Shown here: positions 1-8,405 of the stretch, one piece after another
Numbering within the stretch: position 1 is the first letter of the stretch
How the letters are laid out: every line of letters starts with the position of its first letter
NCBI GenBank assembly: GCA_025041195.1
Contig: JAKCFM010000001.1
Coordinates: 1,178,001-1,242,000 of the forward strand
From: Halobacteriales archaeon YIM A00013
GTDB lineage: Archaea > Halobacteriota > Halobacteria > Halobacteriales > Haloarculaceae
Reading direction: 5' to 3'
DNA length: 64,000 bases
Notes under the pieces: generated by a model
Seen by the model: only the letters and a program-made list of their open reading frames with translations
The model's database searches: none
What the model was told of the DNA's origin: nothing
Translations under genes and position numbers: made by a program

Positions 1-540
1 GGATACGCCGACCAGCCACGCGAAAACGCGGCCAACTGGCTTTCCGAGGCCGCTGGGCCAACGGATGCCGTCGAGGTGTACGAACGTGACATGCAGGATT
101 CGGCCGTTCCCCACGGAATGACAACCAGTCACTATCGCCACCGGTATCCAAACGGAACGCTTGCCCACACGGACCAGCCCGAAGCCCAGTGGCAACGCAA
201 CATCGAACAGCGCTGTCCAGCGTACGTCTTGCTCACCTGGGATGACCTCCGTCATCTTGCAAGCCCAGCACAGACACCGAACGCTAAATCGAGCGAGACA
301 CCGTTTGCCAAACACGTCGCGGCCCTCGTTTCGACGAACGATGGCGAGTATACAGCCTACGAACCGGTGAAATCGTTCGGACCGACACCGACGTGGCTGA
401 ACGGCACACAATCGGTTGGACTTCCGGAACTCCTTCGCGTCGGGATCGTGCCACGGACGATTCAGTACGGCGACGAACAGAATCTCGGGCCAGAGGGATA
501 CGTGCTCATCATCAAACGGACAGCGCCCTGTACCCCGTGA
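1..540 (+). CDS. C-terminal part of a probable membrane glycosyltransferase (partial)
   Basis: The reading frame is open from the first base of the window to TGA at 538-540, so the gene starts upstream. About 179 residues are visible. The opening stretch (PRENAANWLSEAAGP) followed by a Tyr-rich soluble region resembles the extracytoplasmic tail of haloarchaeal GT39/PMT-like glycosyltransferases, where a similar segment follows the last membrane helix. No membrane helix or catalytic residue is visible in this part, so the assignment rests on style of sequence only. It ends 4 bp before the convergent protease gene. It could instead be another membrane protein with a soluble tail. Confidence 0.45.
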   Translation, partial: GYADQPRENAANWLSEAAGPTDAVEVYERDMQDSAVPHGMTTSHYRHRYPNGTLAHTDQPEAQWQRNIEQRCPAYVLLTWDDLRHLASPAQTPNAKSSETPFAKHVAALVSTNDGEYTAYEPVKSFGPTPTWLNGTQSVGLPELLRVGIVPRTIQYGDEQNLGPEGYVLIIKRTAPCTP

Positions 541-544
541 GCAA

Positions 545-1777
545 TCACGAAAAGCCGAGCGCGTTTGTCACCGACAGCAGTCCACTTCCGGCCTCATTCT
601 GTGAAAGCCCAATGTCTTCTGCGGTTGCGAGCAGTCGATCCTTGGCAGATTCGGCGGAGTAGCCCGATGCAAGCAACAGCCCGCCGGCCGCTCCAACGTG
701 TGGCGATGCCATCGACGTTCCAGAGAGCGTTTTGTACGACGCAACGCTCGTGGCGTATGACGACCGGATGGATTGACCGGGGGCAACGATATCGGTGTTG
801 GGGCCCCGCGCCGAGAACGAAGCGTACGAGTCGTCGGTTGTCGTCGCACCGACGCCGATCACCATTGGATAGGCTGCCGGATAGCGAACGCAGTTCGAAC
901 ACGGGCCGTTGTTGCCAGTCGCCGCCACGAGCAAGGTGTCGTTCTCGATTGCGTGTTGACACGCGTCTTTTACCACGGCAGACGGCTGCGCTCCGCCGAG
1001 ACTGAGATTTGCCACGTCCCACCCCTGGTCGACCACATAGTCAATCCCAGCAGCGATATCGGACGTCGATCCAACGCCAAATGACCCGAGCACTCGAACT
1101 GCGTGTAACGTTGCCGACGGCGCAACGCCGACGATTCCGTTGTCGTCGTTCGAGCCAGCAGCAATCCCCGCAATGTGTGTCCCGTGCCCGGTGGTGTCGT
1201 GCCAGTCTGGCTGGTCCGAATCGAGCGGACCGACGAGCCCGGCGCCTAACGCCCCAGAAGCGTTCGGGCCTTCCGACAGCAGTCCAAGCGAGGACGTAAA
1301 CGACACCCCGTTTCCAACGTTCGATTGCAGGTCTGGATGTGTTGCATCGATACCGCTGTCGAGGATGGCAATGTCAACCGCTCCGGCGTCGATCGTTGTG
1401 GTGCGGTCTGGAGTGGCTCCCACCCTGTCGACCCCCCAGGGCGTCGTCTGCGAGAGTGGTCGGTAAGTCCGATCGAACTCCACGTACCGGACCGATGGAT
1501 GCGTCCGGAGCCGGTCAACGAGCCCGCTGGACAGATCCGTGAGCGAGACCGTCAACGCATCAAAAGAATACTCGTGGACCACGTCGTGGGCAAGTCCTGT
1601 CGCGTGGCGATAGCCACTCGACCCCGAATAACCTACTGTTACGGGAACGAGTTCGTCGGTGGATTCTGACACCCGCTCTCCGATCGGTCCAAGGAGGCCA
1701 AGTCCCCCCATCGAACGTAAGAGCGTGCGGCGATTCGTCGCTGGTGAATTCGTGGTTGATTGGTGATGATCGTTCAT
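545..1777 (-). CDS. Secreted subtilisin-like serine protease (halolysin-like, Tat-exported)
   Basis: A 410-residue S8 subtilase. The start is set at the ATG at 1777 because it places a twin-arginine signal (NRRTLLRSMGGLGLLG) near the N-terminus; the open frame extends to 1891 but that part looks non-coding. An inhibitor-I9-like propeptide follows. The catalytic triad is present: Asp in ILDSGID, His in GHGTHIAG and Ser in GTSMASPH, with the oxyanion Asn in ATGNNGPCSNC. A Cys pair lies just after that Asn. The protein ends soon after the catalytic domain, without the C-terminal extension of classical halolysins. It probably acts outside the cell as an endopeptidase. A paralog lies at 23652-24782. 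Confidence 0.9.
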   Translation of the reverse strand: MNDHHQSTTNSPATNRRTLLRSMGGLGLLGPIGERVSESTDELVPVTVGYSGSSGYRHATGLAHDVVHEYSFDALTVSLTDLSSGLVDRLRTHPSVRYVEFDRTYRPLSQTTPWGVDRVGATPDRTTTIDAGAVDIAILDSGIDATHPDLQSNVGNGVSFTSSLGLLSEGPNASGALGAGLVGPLDSDQPDWHDTTGHGTHIAGIAAGSNDDNGIVGVAPSATLHAVRVLGSFGVGSTSDIAAGIDYVVDQGWDVANLSLGGAQPSAVVKDACQHAIENDTLLVAATGNNGPCSNCVRYPAAYPMVIGVGATTTDDSYASFSARGPNTDIVAPGQSIRSSYATSVASYKTLSGTSMASPHVGAAGGLLLASGYSAESAKDRLLATAEDIGLSQNEAGSGLLSVTNALGFS

Positions 1778-2273
1778 GGTGTGAGTTTCCTCTGATTGCG
1801 TTTCGATGGACTCAAGGGACTGAAAACGGTGGATTCGCTCCGTTTTGGGACGGGTGATGCGTGGGCGCAAATGGAGCCGCTGTTGGCACAACGCACTTGG
1901 GGGCTACCGGTGGCACGTGAAATTGGTTCTCCATCCCCAGTGGATGCTGCTAGCTGCATATTCGATATATAATCGAAATATGATATAGCAATACCCATTC
2001 TCGGTGATGGCATATGATAGTAATTGTGTGGGATGAAAGATGCTTTAATCTTTGGGTATCGCTATCGGACGTCGACCTCCAAAATACGGATTAAGGCGAT
2101 CTCCCGACACCTTTGCTGCGATGCAGTCTCGCCAATCTAATGAACATTGTTTGGTACTATCAATATTAATATGGAATATTTATCGCGATGTGGTCATAAT
2201 AGTACTAGACGTACTACCATCTCCCATGGTGATCTGGAAAAAGCGTATATTTTCGAGCGAATGTGTCGGATAG
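1778..2273. other. AT-rich intergenic region with inverted repeats
   Basis: This stretch between the protease and the zinc finger gene holds no convincing ORF. It is clearly more AT-rich than the flanking genes. It has a perfect 6-bp inverted repeat with a 5-bp spacer at 1961-1977 (TTCGAT/ATCGAA) and a longer imperfect inverted pair at 1985-2065. The protease promoter may lie here. Confidence 0.5.
1985..2065. repeat. Imperfect inverted repeat pair, 13-bp arms about 55 bp apart
   Basis: ATAGCAATACCCA at 1985-1997 is matched on the opposite strand by TGGGTATCGCTAT at 2053-2065, with 12 of 13 positions complementary. The arms bracket about 55 bp of AT-rich DNA. This could be the ends of a very small non-autonomous mobile element remnant, or chance. 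No target-site duplication was evident. Confidence 0.35.
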
Positions 2274-2375
2274 TCAGTCCGCGCCGTGCGAGGGAGCAAA
2301 CCCACACCGACCACACATCCACGACTGGTACTCCTGTTGCAACGTCCCATCACAGCTGGGGCAACGGTATTCCAT
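2274..2375 (-). CDS. 33-residue CPxCG-type zinc finger protein
   Basis: A very short ORF reads ATG at 2375 to TGA at 2274 and encodes 33 residues. The sequence contains two zinc-knuckle motifs, CPSC near residue 5 and CGRC near residue 21, with about 12 residues between them. That is the pattern of haloarchaeal CPxCG-related small zinc finger proteins, several of which affect growth, biofilm or swarming. A TATA-like element (GCTATAAGT, minus strand, 2401-2409) is centred about 29 bp upstream of the ATG, which fits a leaderless transcript, and an in-frame stop lies just upstream of the start. The molecular role is unknown; a protein or nucleic-acid contact through the zinc site is likely. Confidence 0.7.
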   Translation of the reverse strand: MEYRCPSCDGTLQQEYQSWMCGRCGFAPSHGAD

Positions 2376-2400
2376 GCATCATCCCCTACTATCGACGATT

Positions 2401-2409
2401 ACTTATAGC
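2401..2409 (-). promoter_or_regulatory. TATA-like box for the small zinc finger gene
   Basis: On the minus strand this reads GCTATAAGT, centred about 29 bp upstream of the ATG at 2375. The spacing is right for a leaderless haloarchaeal transcript. Confidence 0.55.
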
Positions 2410-2591
2410 TTGTTTCGACGTTCATCGAAGATCACTGTACTTACAGTTTCCAGTAGCCGGGTGCATCCACGCTGTCTGTTTCTCGAATGGGTACGTGTAC
2501 GCACCGAAGCCGTCGTTTCAACGTGGGATCCTCGGCAGAAGTGAGCGATGACCACAACATTTATTTTCAGTGTGTTCACAGGGAATAGTTG

Positions 2592-3281
2592 ATGATATTC
2601 GATGGGAGCGTGCAGGGGTCTGCTGCCCTCATAGACGCACTTGACCGTCTGAAACAGCAGGGGAGTGTGTTACTCGTCGTGGGGGAACTTTCGCGCGGGA
2701 GTCACCAATTGGCGTGCCAGCATCTGATGGGTGATCAGAGCATGCACCGACACCGGCTGTTCATCTCAAGCGATGGAACCAGTTCGGTGCAACAGTCGGC
2801 CATCTCTGACAGTTCTCACCACCGTGATTACATTATTGATTATCTCACGGACACTGACGAGGAGGTTGAGTGTCCGTTGAGCAGTCCGGATCCCACGGGC
2901 GTCCCGCATACGACTGCGACGAGCCCATCGACGCTGCTCGGGGGCATAGTCAGTACACTCCAAGAGATTGAGCGCGCTGCACAGCCATTCACGGCGGGCG
3001 AAGTGCGCGTCTGTGTCGACTCTCTGGAGACGCTAATCGAAACGTATGGCCGTCGAACGGCGCTTCGACTGGTCAGATACGTGACCGAGGCGGCCCAGAG
3101 ACGGACCGGAATCGTTCACCTCCATCTGCCCGTCAACCGAGATGATCCGTTGACACGGCTGTTCGAACCGCTCGCCGATGCAGTGATCGAACTCAGGGCG
3201 GCTGATGCGCACCCACAGCAGCGCTGGCATCTGATGAACGAAGGCATTCAATCGGACTGGACAAGCGTTGCCGTGAAGTGA
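2592..3281 (+). CDS. KaiC/RecA-fold-like haloarchaeal protein (DUF7504-like)
   Basis: A 229-residue soluble protein; the ATG at 2592 is preferred over the TTG just before it. A TTTATTTT box is centred about 29 bp upstream, which suggests a leaderless mRNA. A hydrophobic strand near residues 26-35 (GSVLLVVG) and a later strand ending in a DSLETLIETYG-like stretch recall the degenerate RecA/KaiC-like proteins common in haloarchaea (DUF7504 group). The usual Walker A GxxxxGK is missing, so ATP hydrolysis is unlikely. Such proteins often sit near signalling genes, but none is adjacent here. Function unknown. Confidence 0.5.
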   Translation: MIFDGSVQGSAALIDALDRLKQQGSVLLVVGELSRGSHQLACQHLMGDQSMHRHRLFISSDGTSSVQQSAISDSSHHRDYIIDYLTDTDEEVECPLSSPDPTGVPHTTATSPSTLLGGIVSTLQEIERAAQPFTAGEVRVCVDSLETLIETYGRRTALRLVRYVTEAAQRRTGIVHLHLPVNRDDPLTRLFEPLADAVIELRAADAHPQQRWHLMNEGIQSDWTSVAVK

Positions 3282-3285
3282 CCGT

Positions 3286-4560
3286 TTACTCGAGTGCGCT
3301 GGCCGTCCGGAACAGTCTCCCTTCACCGAATGCAGGTGCAATGAGCTGTAATCCGACTGGCCGACCGTCGGCCTCCCCGATCGGTACCGAAATAGCCGGC
3401 ACGTTGGCGAGATTTACGGGCACCGTGTTCGCATCGATCTGATACAGTGCCAACGGATCATCGAGATTTTCACCAATCTTGGGCGCAAGCACTGGCATCG
3501 TTGGGCTTGCGAGCACATCCGCCTGGGTAAACGCCTCTGCAAAGTCCGATTTCACCCACGCCCGTGCGTCCTGTGCTTTCTTGTAGTATTTGTCGTGGTA
3601 GCCCGCCGAGAGCGCGTACGTCCCCAGGAGAATGCGTCGTTTGACTTCCTCGCCAAAGCCGTCGTTTCGACCGTCTGCGAACGCCTCGTTCCAGTCGCCA
3701 TCGTAGCCACCGGAAACGCCATACCGGACGCCGTCGAATCTGGCCAGATTCGAGGAGGCCTCAGACATGGCGATGACGTAGTAGGCGGCAAGCGCGTGTT
3801 CGACTGACTCGAGTTCGATCTCGACGATGGAGGCACCCTGTGCTTCGAGAGCTTCGATCGCCGCCCCAAAGCGGGTTTGTACTCGCTCATCGGAGCCGTC
3901 TGTCAAGTTTTTCAACACACCGATCGTCGTCCCCGAGACGTCGCCGTCGAGTGTGTCGACGTAGCTGCCGTCGAGATCGGCAGTTCGTGTCGTCCCGTCG
4001 TGGTCGTCTGGGCCGGCGATGACATCAAGCAGCCGGGCAGTCGATTCGACAGTTGGGGCGATCGGTCCAATCTGCTCTAAGCTGTTTGCATACGCGATCA
4101 GTCCATAGCGCGAGACGAGACCGTACGTGGGCTTTAGCCCGACGACGCCACAAAACGCCGCCGGATTACGAATCGACCCACCAGTGTCCGTGCCAAGTGC
4201 AAGATCTGCCACACCGGCTGCAACAGCAGCCGCACTCCCACCTGAGGAGCCCCCGGCAACGTGGCCGGGTGCTCGGGGGTTCTCCGTTGGTTCGAACGCA
4301 GACGTTTCGGTCGTGCCACCCATGCCGAACTCGTCCATGTTCGCTTTGCCAACGATCGTCGCGCCTGCATCGAGGACGCGCCGCACGACAGTGGCATCGT
4401 ATGGCGGCTCATACGACGCAAGCATGGCCGATCCACACGTGGTCCGGACGTCCTTTGTTGAAATGTTGTCTTTCACCGCAACGGTCGCTCCCGAGAGTAC
4501 CCCCTCGCCGTCGCTCTCGATCGAGGCGTCCGTGATAAACGCGTTATACTCCGAGCTCAT
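3286..4560 (-). CDS. gatA: Asp-tRNA(Asn)/Glu-tRNA(Gln) amidotransferase subunit A
   Basis: A 424-residue amidase-signature protein. With GatB and GatC it converts mischarged Glu-tRNA(Gln) or Asp-tRNA(Asn) to the correct aminoacyl-tRNA, taking ammonia from glutamine. The Ser-cisSer-Lys catalytic set is visible: Lys in VAVKDNIS, and the Gly/Ser-rich signature GGSSGGSAAA followed by GTDTGGSIRNPAA. It overlaps gatC by 4 bp, so the two are translationally coupled. gatB is not in the window. The length is somewhat shorter than bacterial GatA (about 480), as usual for haloarchaea. Confidence 0.95.
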   Translation of the reverse strand: MSSEYNAFITDASIESDGEGVLSGATVAVKDNISTKDVRTTCGSAMLASYEPPYDATVVRRVLDAGATIVGKANMDEFGMGGTTETSAFEPTENPRAPGHVAGGSSGGSAAAVAAGVADLALGTDTGGSIRNPAAFCGVVGLKPTYGLVSRYGLIAYANSLEQIGPIAPTVESTARLLDVIAGPDDHDGTTRTADLDGSYVDTLDGDVSGTTIGVLKNLTDGSDERVQTRFGAAIEALEAQGASIVEIELESVEHALAAYYVIAMSEASSNLARFDGVRYGVSGGYDGDWNEAFADGRNDGFGEEVKRRILLGTYALSAGYHDKYYKKAQDARAWVKSDFAEAFTQADVLASPTMPVLAPKIGENLDDPLALYQIDANTVPVNLANVPAISVPIGEADGRPVGLQLIAPAFGEGRLFRTASALE

Positions 4561-4835
4561 GACACCCGCGGCCCTTTGAAGTAGTCGTCGTCAGTCTCCG
4601 GGGCGTTTTTGAGGGCTGCTGACTGCGGAAGGGACTCCTGTGGCACATCAGAGCGCATCACGTTCACCAGTTCTTCGTCTGCATCGACGGCTGGGACCTC
4701 GTCAAGCGAGTCGAAATACTCGAGAATGTCTGCGAACTGCGCCTCGAACAGTTCAATCTCTGCGTCCTCAAGGTCGATTCGCGCGAGCTCCGCCACGTGA
4801 CGAACGTCGTCGGCGTTGACGGTCTCTGTAGTCAT
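4557..4835 (-). CDS. gatC: Asp-tRNA(Asn)/Glu-tRNA(Gln) amidotransferase subunit C
   Basis: A 92-residue protein with the GatC pattern: an N-terminal helix containing VRHVAELARIDL, then an acidic helix with the F-x-x-Q-F-x-x-I-L-x-Y-F segment, and a C-terminal segment ending DDYFKGPRV. GatC wraps around GatA and stabilises the GatA-GatB interface. It is the first gene of the gatC-gatA operon. Confidence 0.93.
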   Translation of the reverse strand: MTTETVNADDVRHVAELARIDLEDAEIELFEAQFADILEYFDSLDEVPAVDADEELVNVMRSDVPQESLPQSAALKNAPETDDDYFKGPRVS

Positions 4836-4883
4836 ATTCGCCCACAGTCCGGGGGGCCCACTAAGCGTTTCGAAACCGCAGAC

Positions 4884-5591
4884 TCAGAGGAGTCCGCCAC
4901 CGACGCCTGCCAGCATGTCCCTCGCCGCGTATTTGACGCGACGAGTGACCGCTTCACTGGCCTGCTGGACGCTGATATGCCACGGCGTTCGCTTTCCGAC
5001 GACGGTCGTATCGCCGTTGGCTATTGCCGTTAAAATGCTGTCACTGTCTGGATCAGTACTAGCGACGTGAGTGACTGCCTGGCCAACCATTTCGGCGATG
5101 TGTGCGTCGCTGCCGGCAGTCATTGGGAGCTCTCTGAGACAGGCAAACCGCTTTGCTTTCCGGTTTGAACGGCCGGTTACCAATCGAGAGTTGTACACTT
5201 CGATGGCGTCAGCTCGTTCGAGCAAGTCGGTGGAGATATTGGGTGCAACACCGTGTCTGGCCGCCTGGAACGGATGGGGAACGACCGCTATGCCGCCGAG
5301 ATCGTGAATCCGCTCGATCGTCTCCTCAAACGGGCGTCCAGCGCGGATTCGCTGTTCGATACCGAGTCCAAGCACGTGTCCAGCCCGGCACGTGATCTCA
5401 AGGCCTGGAATCCCGATGAGTCCGTATTCGGGCGCCCGTTCCATCGCCCGCAAACTGCCGTCGATCTCGTCGTGGTCCGTGATCGCAATCGCATCGAGGC
5501 CGACCGACGCCGCCTGCTCAAGCAGTAGCTCGATCGAATCGTGGCCATCGTAGGAGTGGGCAGAGTGAGAGTGAAGCTCGACCGATAGCAC
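4884..5591 (-). CDS. PHP-domain phosphoesterase
   Basis: A 235-residue PHP superfamily protein. Metal-binding motifs are visible in order: ELHSHSAHS at the N-terminus, AITDHDE near residue 40, EITC near residue 65, HPF near residue 105 and GSDAH near residue 160. The family hydrolyses phosphate esters, for example histidinol phosphate or the 3',5' ends of small nucleic acids (YciV/RNase AM type). The start is GTG at 5591, since an in-frame stop lies just upstream. It is transcribed away from purL. Confidence 0.85.
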   Translation of the reverse strand: MLSVELHSHSAHSYDGHDSIELLLEQAASVGLDAIAITDHDEIDGSLRAMERAPEYGLIGIPGLEITCRAGHVLGLGIEQRIRAGRPFEETIERIHDLGGIAVVPHPFQAARHGVAPNISTDLLERADAIEVYNSRLVTGRSNRKAKRFACLRELPMTAGSDAHIAEMVGQAVTHVASTDPDSDSILTAIANGDTTVVGKRTPWHISVQQASEAVTRRVKYAARDMLAGVGGGLL

Positions 5592-5706
5592 AGCCAGACG
5601 TTAGTCGCAGCTACCAAAAGCGATACGATACGTTCGCGTGGGACGGGTACATCTCCCACACACCGGATAGAAAGTGCTTTCACCCGGCTTTCCCGATTCA
5701 CGAACG

Positions 5707-7863
5707 ATGAGTCTCAGTCCGTCGGATTATCAACTCGTCGTTTCTGAAATCGATCGCGATCCGACACCTGCAGAGGAGGCGCTGTTTGAAAATCTCTGGA
5801 GTGAGCACTGTGCGTATCGGTCGTCGTGGCCGCTGTTAGCGGCGTTCGACAGTGATGGTCCGCAGGTCGTCATCGGTCCCGGCGATGATGCTGGCGTCGT
5901 CGAGCTATCGGATGACGTGTATCTGACGCTCGGCATCGAGAGCCACAATCACCCATCCTACGTCGATCCGTACGACGGCGCTGCCACCGGCGTCGGCGGG
6001 ATCGTCCGTGATACGCTTTCGATGGGGGCGTATCCCATCGCACTGACCGACAGTCTGTATTTCGGTTCGTTCGACCAGGAGCATCCGCGGTATCTGTTCG
6101 AAGGCGTCGTCGAGGGGATTGCAGATTACGGCAACTCCATTGGCGTACCGACGGTTGGCGGCAGCGTTGCCTTTCATCCGTCCTACGAAGGGAATCCCTT
6201 GGTCAACGTCGCCTGCGTCGGCCTCGTTACCGACGATCGCCTCGTCACCGCAGAGGCCCAGGCGCCTGGCAACGCCCTGGTGATCGTCGGGAACGCCACC
6301 GGTCGTGATGGACTCGGTGGTGCGAGTTTTGCCAGCGAGGATCTGGGTGACGACGCTGCAACGGAGGATCGGCCCGCCGTCCAGGTTGGCGATCCGTACG
6401 CGGAGAAGCTGCTCATCGAGGCCAACGAGCAATTCATTGATGAAGGGCTGATCGAATCGGCCCGTGATCTCGGTGCGGCCGGTCTCGGTGGCGCATCGAG
6501 TGAGCTGGTTGCAAAGGGTGGTTACGGCGCAGAGATCGAGCTCACGAACGTTCATCAGCGCGAGCCAAACATGAACGCGCTCGAAATTCTCCTCGCCGAA
6601 TCCCAGGAGCGCATCTGCTATGAAGTTGCGCCGGAGAACGTCGATCGCGTCGCCGAGATCGCAGACCGATTCGATCTGGGCTGTTCGGCCATCGGGACGG
6701 TCACCGAGGGGAACTACGTCTGCACGTTCGAGGGCGACACTGTCGTCGACGTTTCAGCCACGTTCCTCGGTGATGGTGCACCCACAGAGGTGCTTGAGAG
6801 CACGGCACCAACTCCCGCTACAGAGTCGTCACTCCCAGAGATACCGCTCCGTGAAGCGTTCGAGTCGGTGGTTTCGAGTCCGAACACGGCGAGCAAGCGC
6901 TGGGTGTATCGCCAGTACGACCACGAAGTCGGCAACCGAACGCTAGTGCGTCCGGGCGACGACAGCGCGCTGTTGGCGATCGATGAGTGCGACGACGAGA
7001 CTGCCATTGCAATTTCCGCGGGTGCTGATCCCAACTGGACCGAGGCCGATCCGTATCTCGGCGCAACGGCCGTCGGGCTTGAGGTGGCAACGAATCTCGC
7101 GAGCAAAGGCGCAACACCGCTCGCCGCCGTCGACTGTCTCAACGGTGGAAATCCCGAGACGCCAGCCGTCTACGGCGGCTTCAAAGGAATTATTGACGGA
7201 CTCGCAGAGAGCTGTTCGGCACTGTCCGTTCCAATCCTTGGCGGCAACGTCTCGCTCTACAACGACTCCTCGGCTGGACCGATCGCCCCAACGCCCACGA
7301 TCTGTATGGTTGGCGCTACCGACGGATACGAGACACCACCCGCCGGCCTGCCAGCCACCAGCGAGACAGCGAGTCTCTGTGTCGTCGGAGATCCCACGAT
7401 TGCGGGCACAGCACGCGGTGCGCTCGGGGGGTCCGAGTATCTCGCACAGCTTGGTGGCGAAGACACGTTCCCAGATCCATCCCCAGAATCCGATCCTGAA
7501 GCGTTTGTTGAGACGCTCGCAGCGGTCGCCACCGAAACGCACGTCCAGGCCGTTCACGACGTGAGCCACGGCGGCCTGGCCGTGGCGCTGGCAGAGATGG
7601 TGACCGAAGATCGCGGAATTTCAGCAACATTTGGAGGCACCGCTCACGAACGTCTGTTCAACGAGCGCGCCGGACGGGCTGTCGTTGCGACGACCGATCC
7701 CGATGCCCTCACCGATGCGTTCGATGGTGTCGCCCCAGTCGCGACGATCGGCGAAACAACCGACGATGGGGCGCTTACCGTACAGACCGAGGAGGACGAG
7801 CTTGTTTACGACGCGACGACGATTGTCGAGCTTCGCAACGTTCTCGAAGCCGAGCTTGAGTGA
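5707..7863 (+). CDS. purL: Phosphoribosylformylglycinamidine synthase, PurL subunit
   Basis: A 718-residue small-type PurL, which works with PurQ and PurS to convert FGAR to FGAM in purine synthesis, using ATP and glutamine-derived ammonia. The start is the ATG at 5707 ([12 protein letters not shown]); an 11-residue upstream extension of the frame is unlikely. Motifs include SEHCAYRSS near residue 35, GPGDDAG near residue 57, ESHNHPS near residue 80, and a second synthetase-like half with [10 protein letters not shown] and HDVSHGGLA. It is probably monocistronic, with about 140 bp before the next promoter. Confidence 0.97.
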   Translation: MSLSPSDYQLVVSEIDRDPTPAEEALFENLWSEHCAYRSSWPLLAAFDSDGPQVVIGPGDDAGVVELSDDVYLTLGIESHNHPSYVDPYDGAATGVGGIVRDTLSMGAYPIALTDSLYFGSFDQEHPRYLFEGVVEGIADYGNSIGVPTVGGSVAFHPSYEGNPLVNVACVGLVTDDRLVTAEAQAPGNALVIVGNATGRDGLGGASFASEDLGDDAATEDRPAVQVGDPYAEKLLIEANEQFIDEGLIESARDLGAAGLGGASSELVAKGGYGAEIELTNVHQREPNMNALEILLAESQERICYEVAPENVDRVAEIADRFDLGCSAIGTVTEGNYVCTFEGDTVVDVSATFLGDGAPTEVLESTAPTPATESSLPEIPLREAFESVVSSPNTASKRWVYRQYDHEVGNRTLVRPGDDSALLAIDECDDETAIAISAGADPNWTEADPYLGATAVGLEVATNLASKGATPLAAVDCLNGGNPETPAVYGGFKGIIDGLAESCSALSVPILGGNVSLYNDSSAGPIAPTPTICMVGATDGYETPPAGLPATSETASLCVVGDPTIAGTARGALGGSEYLAQLGGEDTFPDPSPESDPEAFVETLAAVATETHVQAVHDVSHGGLAVALAEMVTEDRGISATFGGTAHERLFNERAGRAVVATTDPDALTDAFDGVAPVATIGETTDDGALTVQTEEDELVYDATTIVELRNVLEAELE

Positions 7864-8007
7864 GTCCACAGCGTCGGTGTGTTCGCGGTCGATTTTTCAA
7901 ACGTACAGATTTAACACGGGGAAACCGATCGTACCGACCGACGACAGTGCGTCATCACAGATAAACCAGAGGTAAGTTTATTATCCCGTACTTCTATGGT
8001 CAGTATC

Positions 8008-8103
8008 ATGTTGGAGGGTAGCAATGAGTTTGCGAAGATCACACACAAACAATTCGGTGGGGTTGTGGCGTCCGACCTGTGGTCCGGGGGGTGGTATCAG
8101 TGA
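8008..8103 (+). CDS. Short leader ORF of the symporter operon (31 residues)
   Basis: ATG at 8008 opens a 31-residue frame that stops at TGA 8101-8103, overlapping the GTG start of the next gene (GTGA). A TATA-like run (GTTTATTATCC, about 7976-7986) lies about 27 bp upstream, so the ATG matches a leaderless 5' end. The peptide has balanced composition (FAKITHKQFGG, then SDLWSGGWYQ at the end) with no membrane helix. It may be a real small protein or a translated leader that couples ribosomes into the DUF4212 gene. An overlapping frame, ATG 8024 to TGA 8107, has a GGAGGG site upstream and is the main alternative. Confidence 0.45.
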   Translation: MLEGSNEFAKITHKQFGGVVASDLWSGGWYQ

Positions 8104-8405
8104 CTGACGTCCGAACCGACGGGGGAACAGGCGATGACGGTGAGCTATCCCTGGATGACCCACGATTGGAGGAGTACTGGCGTCGAAACGTTCGCCTGAT
8201 TCTCGGCCTGTTCGCCGTCTGGTTTGGAGTTTCGTTGCTGGCGGGGATTTTGTTGGCCCGTCCGTTGACCGAGATTCAGCTCGGAAACATTCCAGTCGCG
8301 TTCTGGTTCGCACAGCAGGGTTCGATCATCGTGTTCGTCGTGCTGATATTCGTCTACGCCTGGCGAATGAACGCGCTTGATCGTGAGTTCGGGGTGGAAG
8401 ACTGA
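8100..8405 (+). CDS. Sodium:solute symporter small subunit (DUF4212-like)
   Basis: A 101-residue protein with two membrane helices (about residues 37-57 and 70-92) after an acidic N-terminus. It resembles the small subunit found with VC_2705-type sodium/solute symporters, which often take up acetate or other short organic acids. The start is placed at GTG 8100, behind a G-rich run that could serve as ribosome site; the frame also allows GTG at 8079. Its stop overlaps the start of the large subunit by 1 bp (TGATG). Confidence 0.8.
   Translation: MTDVRTDGGTGDDGELSLDDPRLEEYWRRNVRLILGLFAVWFGVSLLAGILLARPLTEIQLGNIPVAFWFAQQGSIIVFVVLIFVYAWRMNALDREFGVED

Noticed and set aside
1778-1891. N-terminal extension of the first subtilase
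   Set aside because: The Tat motif sits correctly only with the ATG at 1777.
2263-2544. Open frame of about 93 codons on the plus strand
   Set aside because: It is the antisense of the small zinc finger gene and has no promoter or family-like sequence.
5638-5681. Inverted repeats in the purL upstream region (GTGGGA/TCCCAC and GAAAG-TG-CTTTC)
   Set aside because: Short arms; not listed as operators without comparative evidence.
8024-8107. Alternative short ORF (27 residues) with a GGAGGG site upstream
   Set aside because: Kept as the alternative to the 8008 ORF; the peptide is basic and Gly-rich at the end and less like a protein, but the ribosome site leaves it open.
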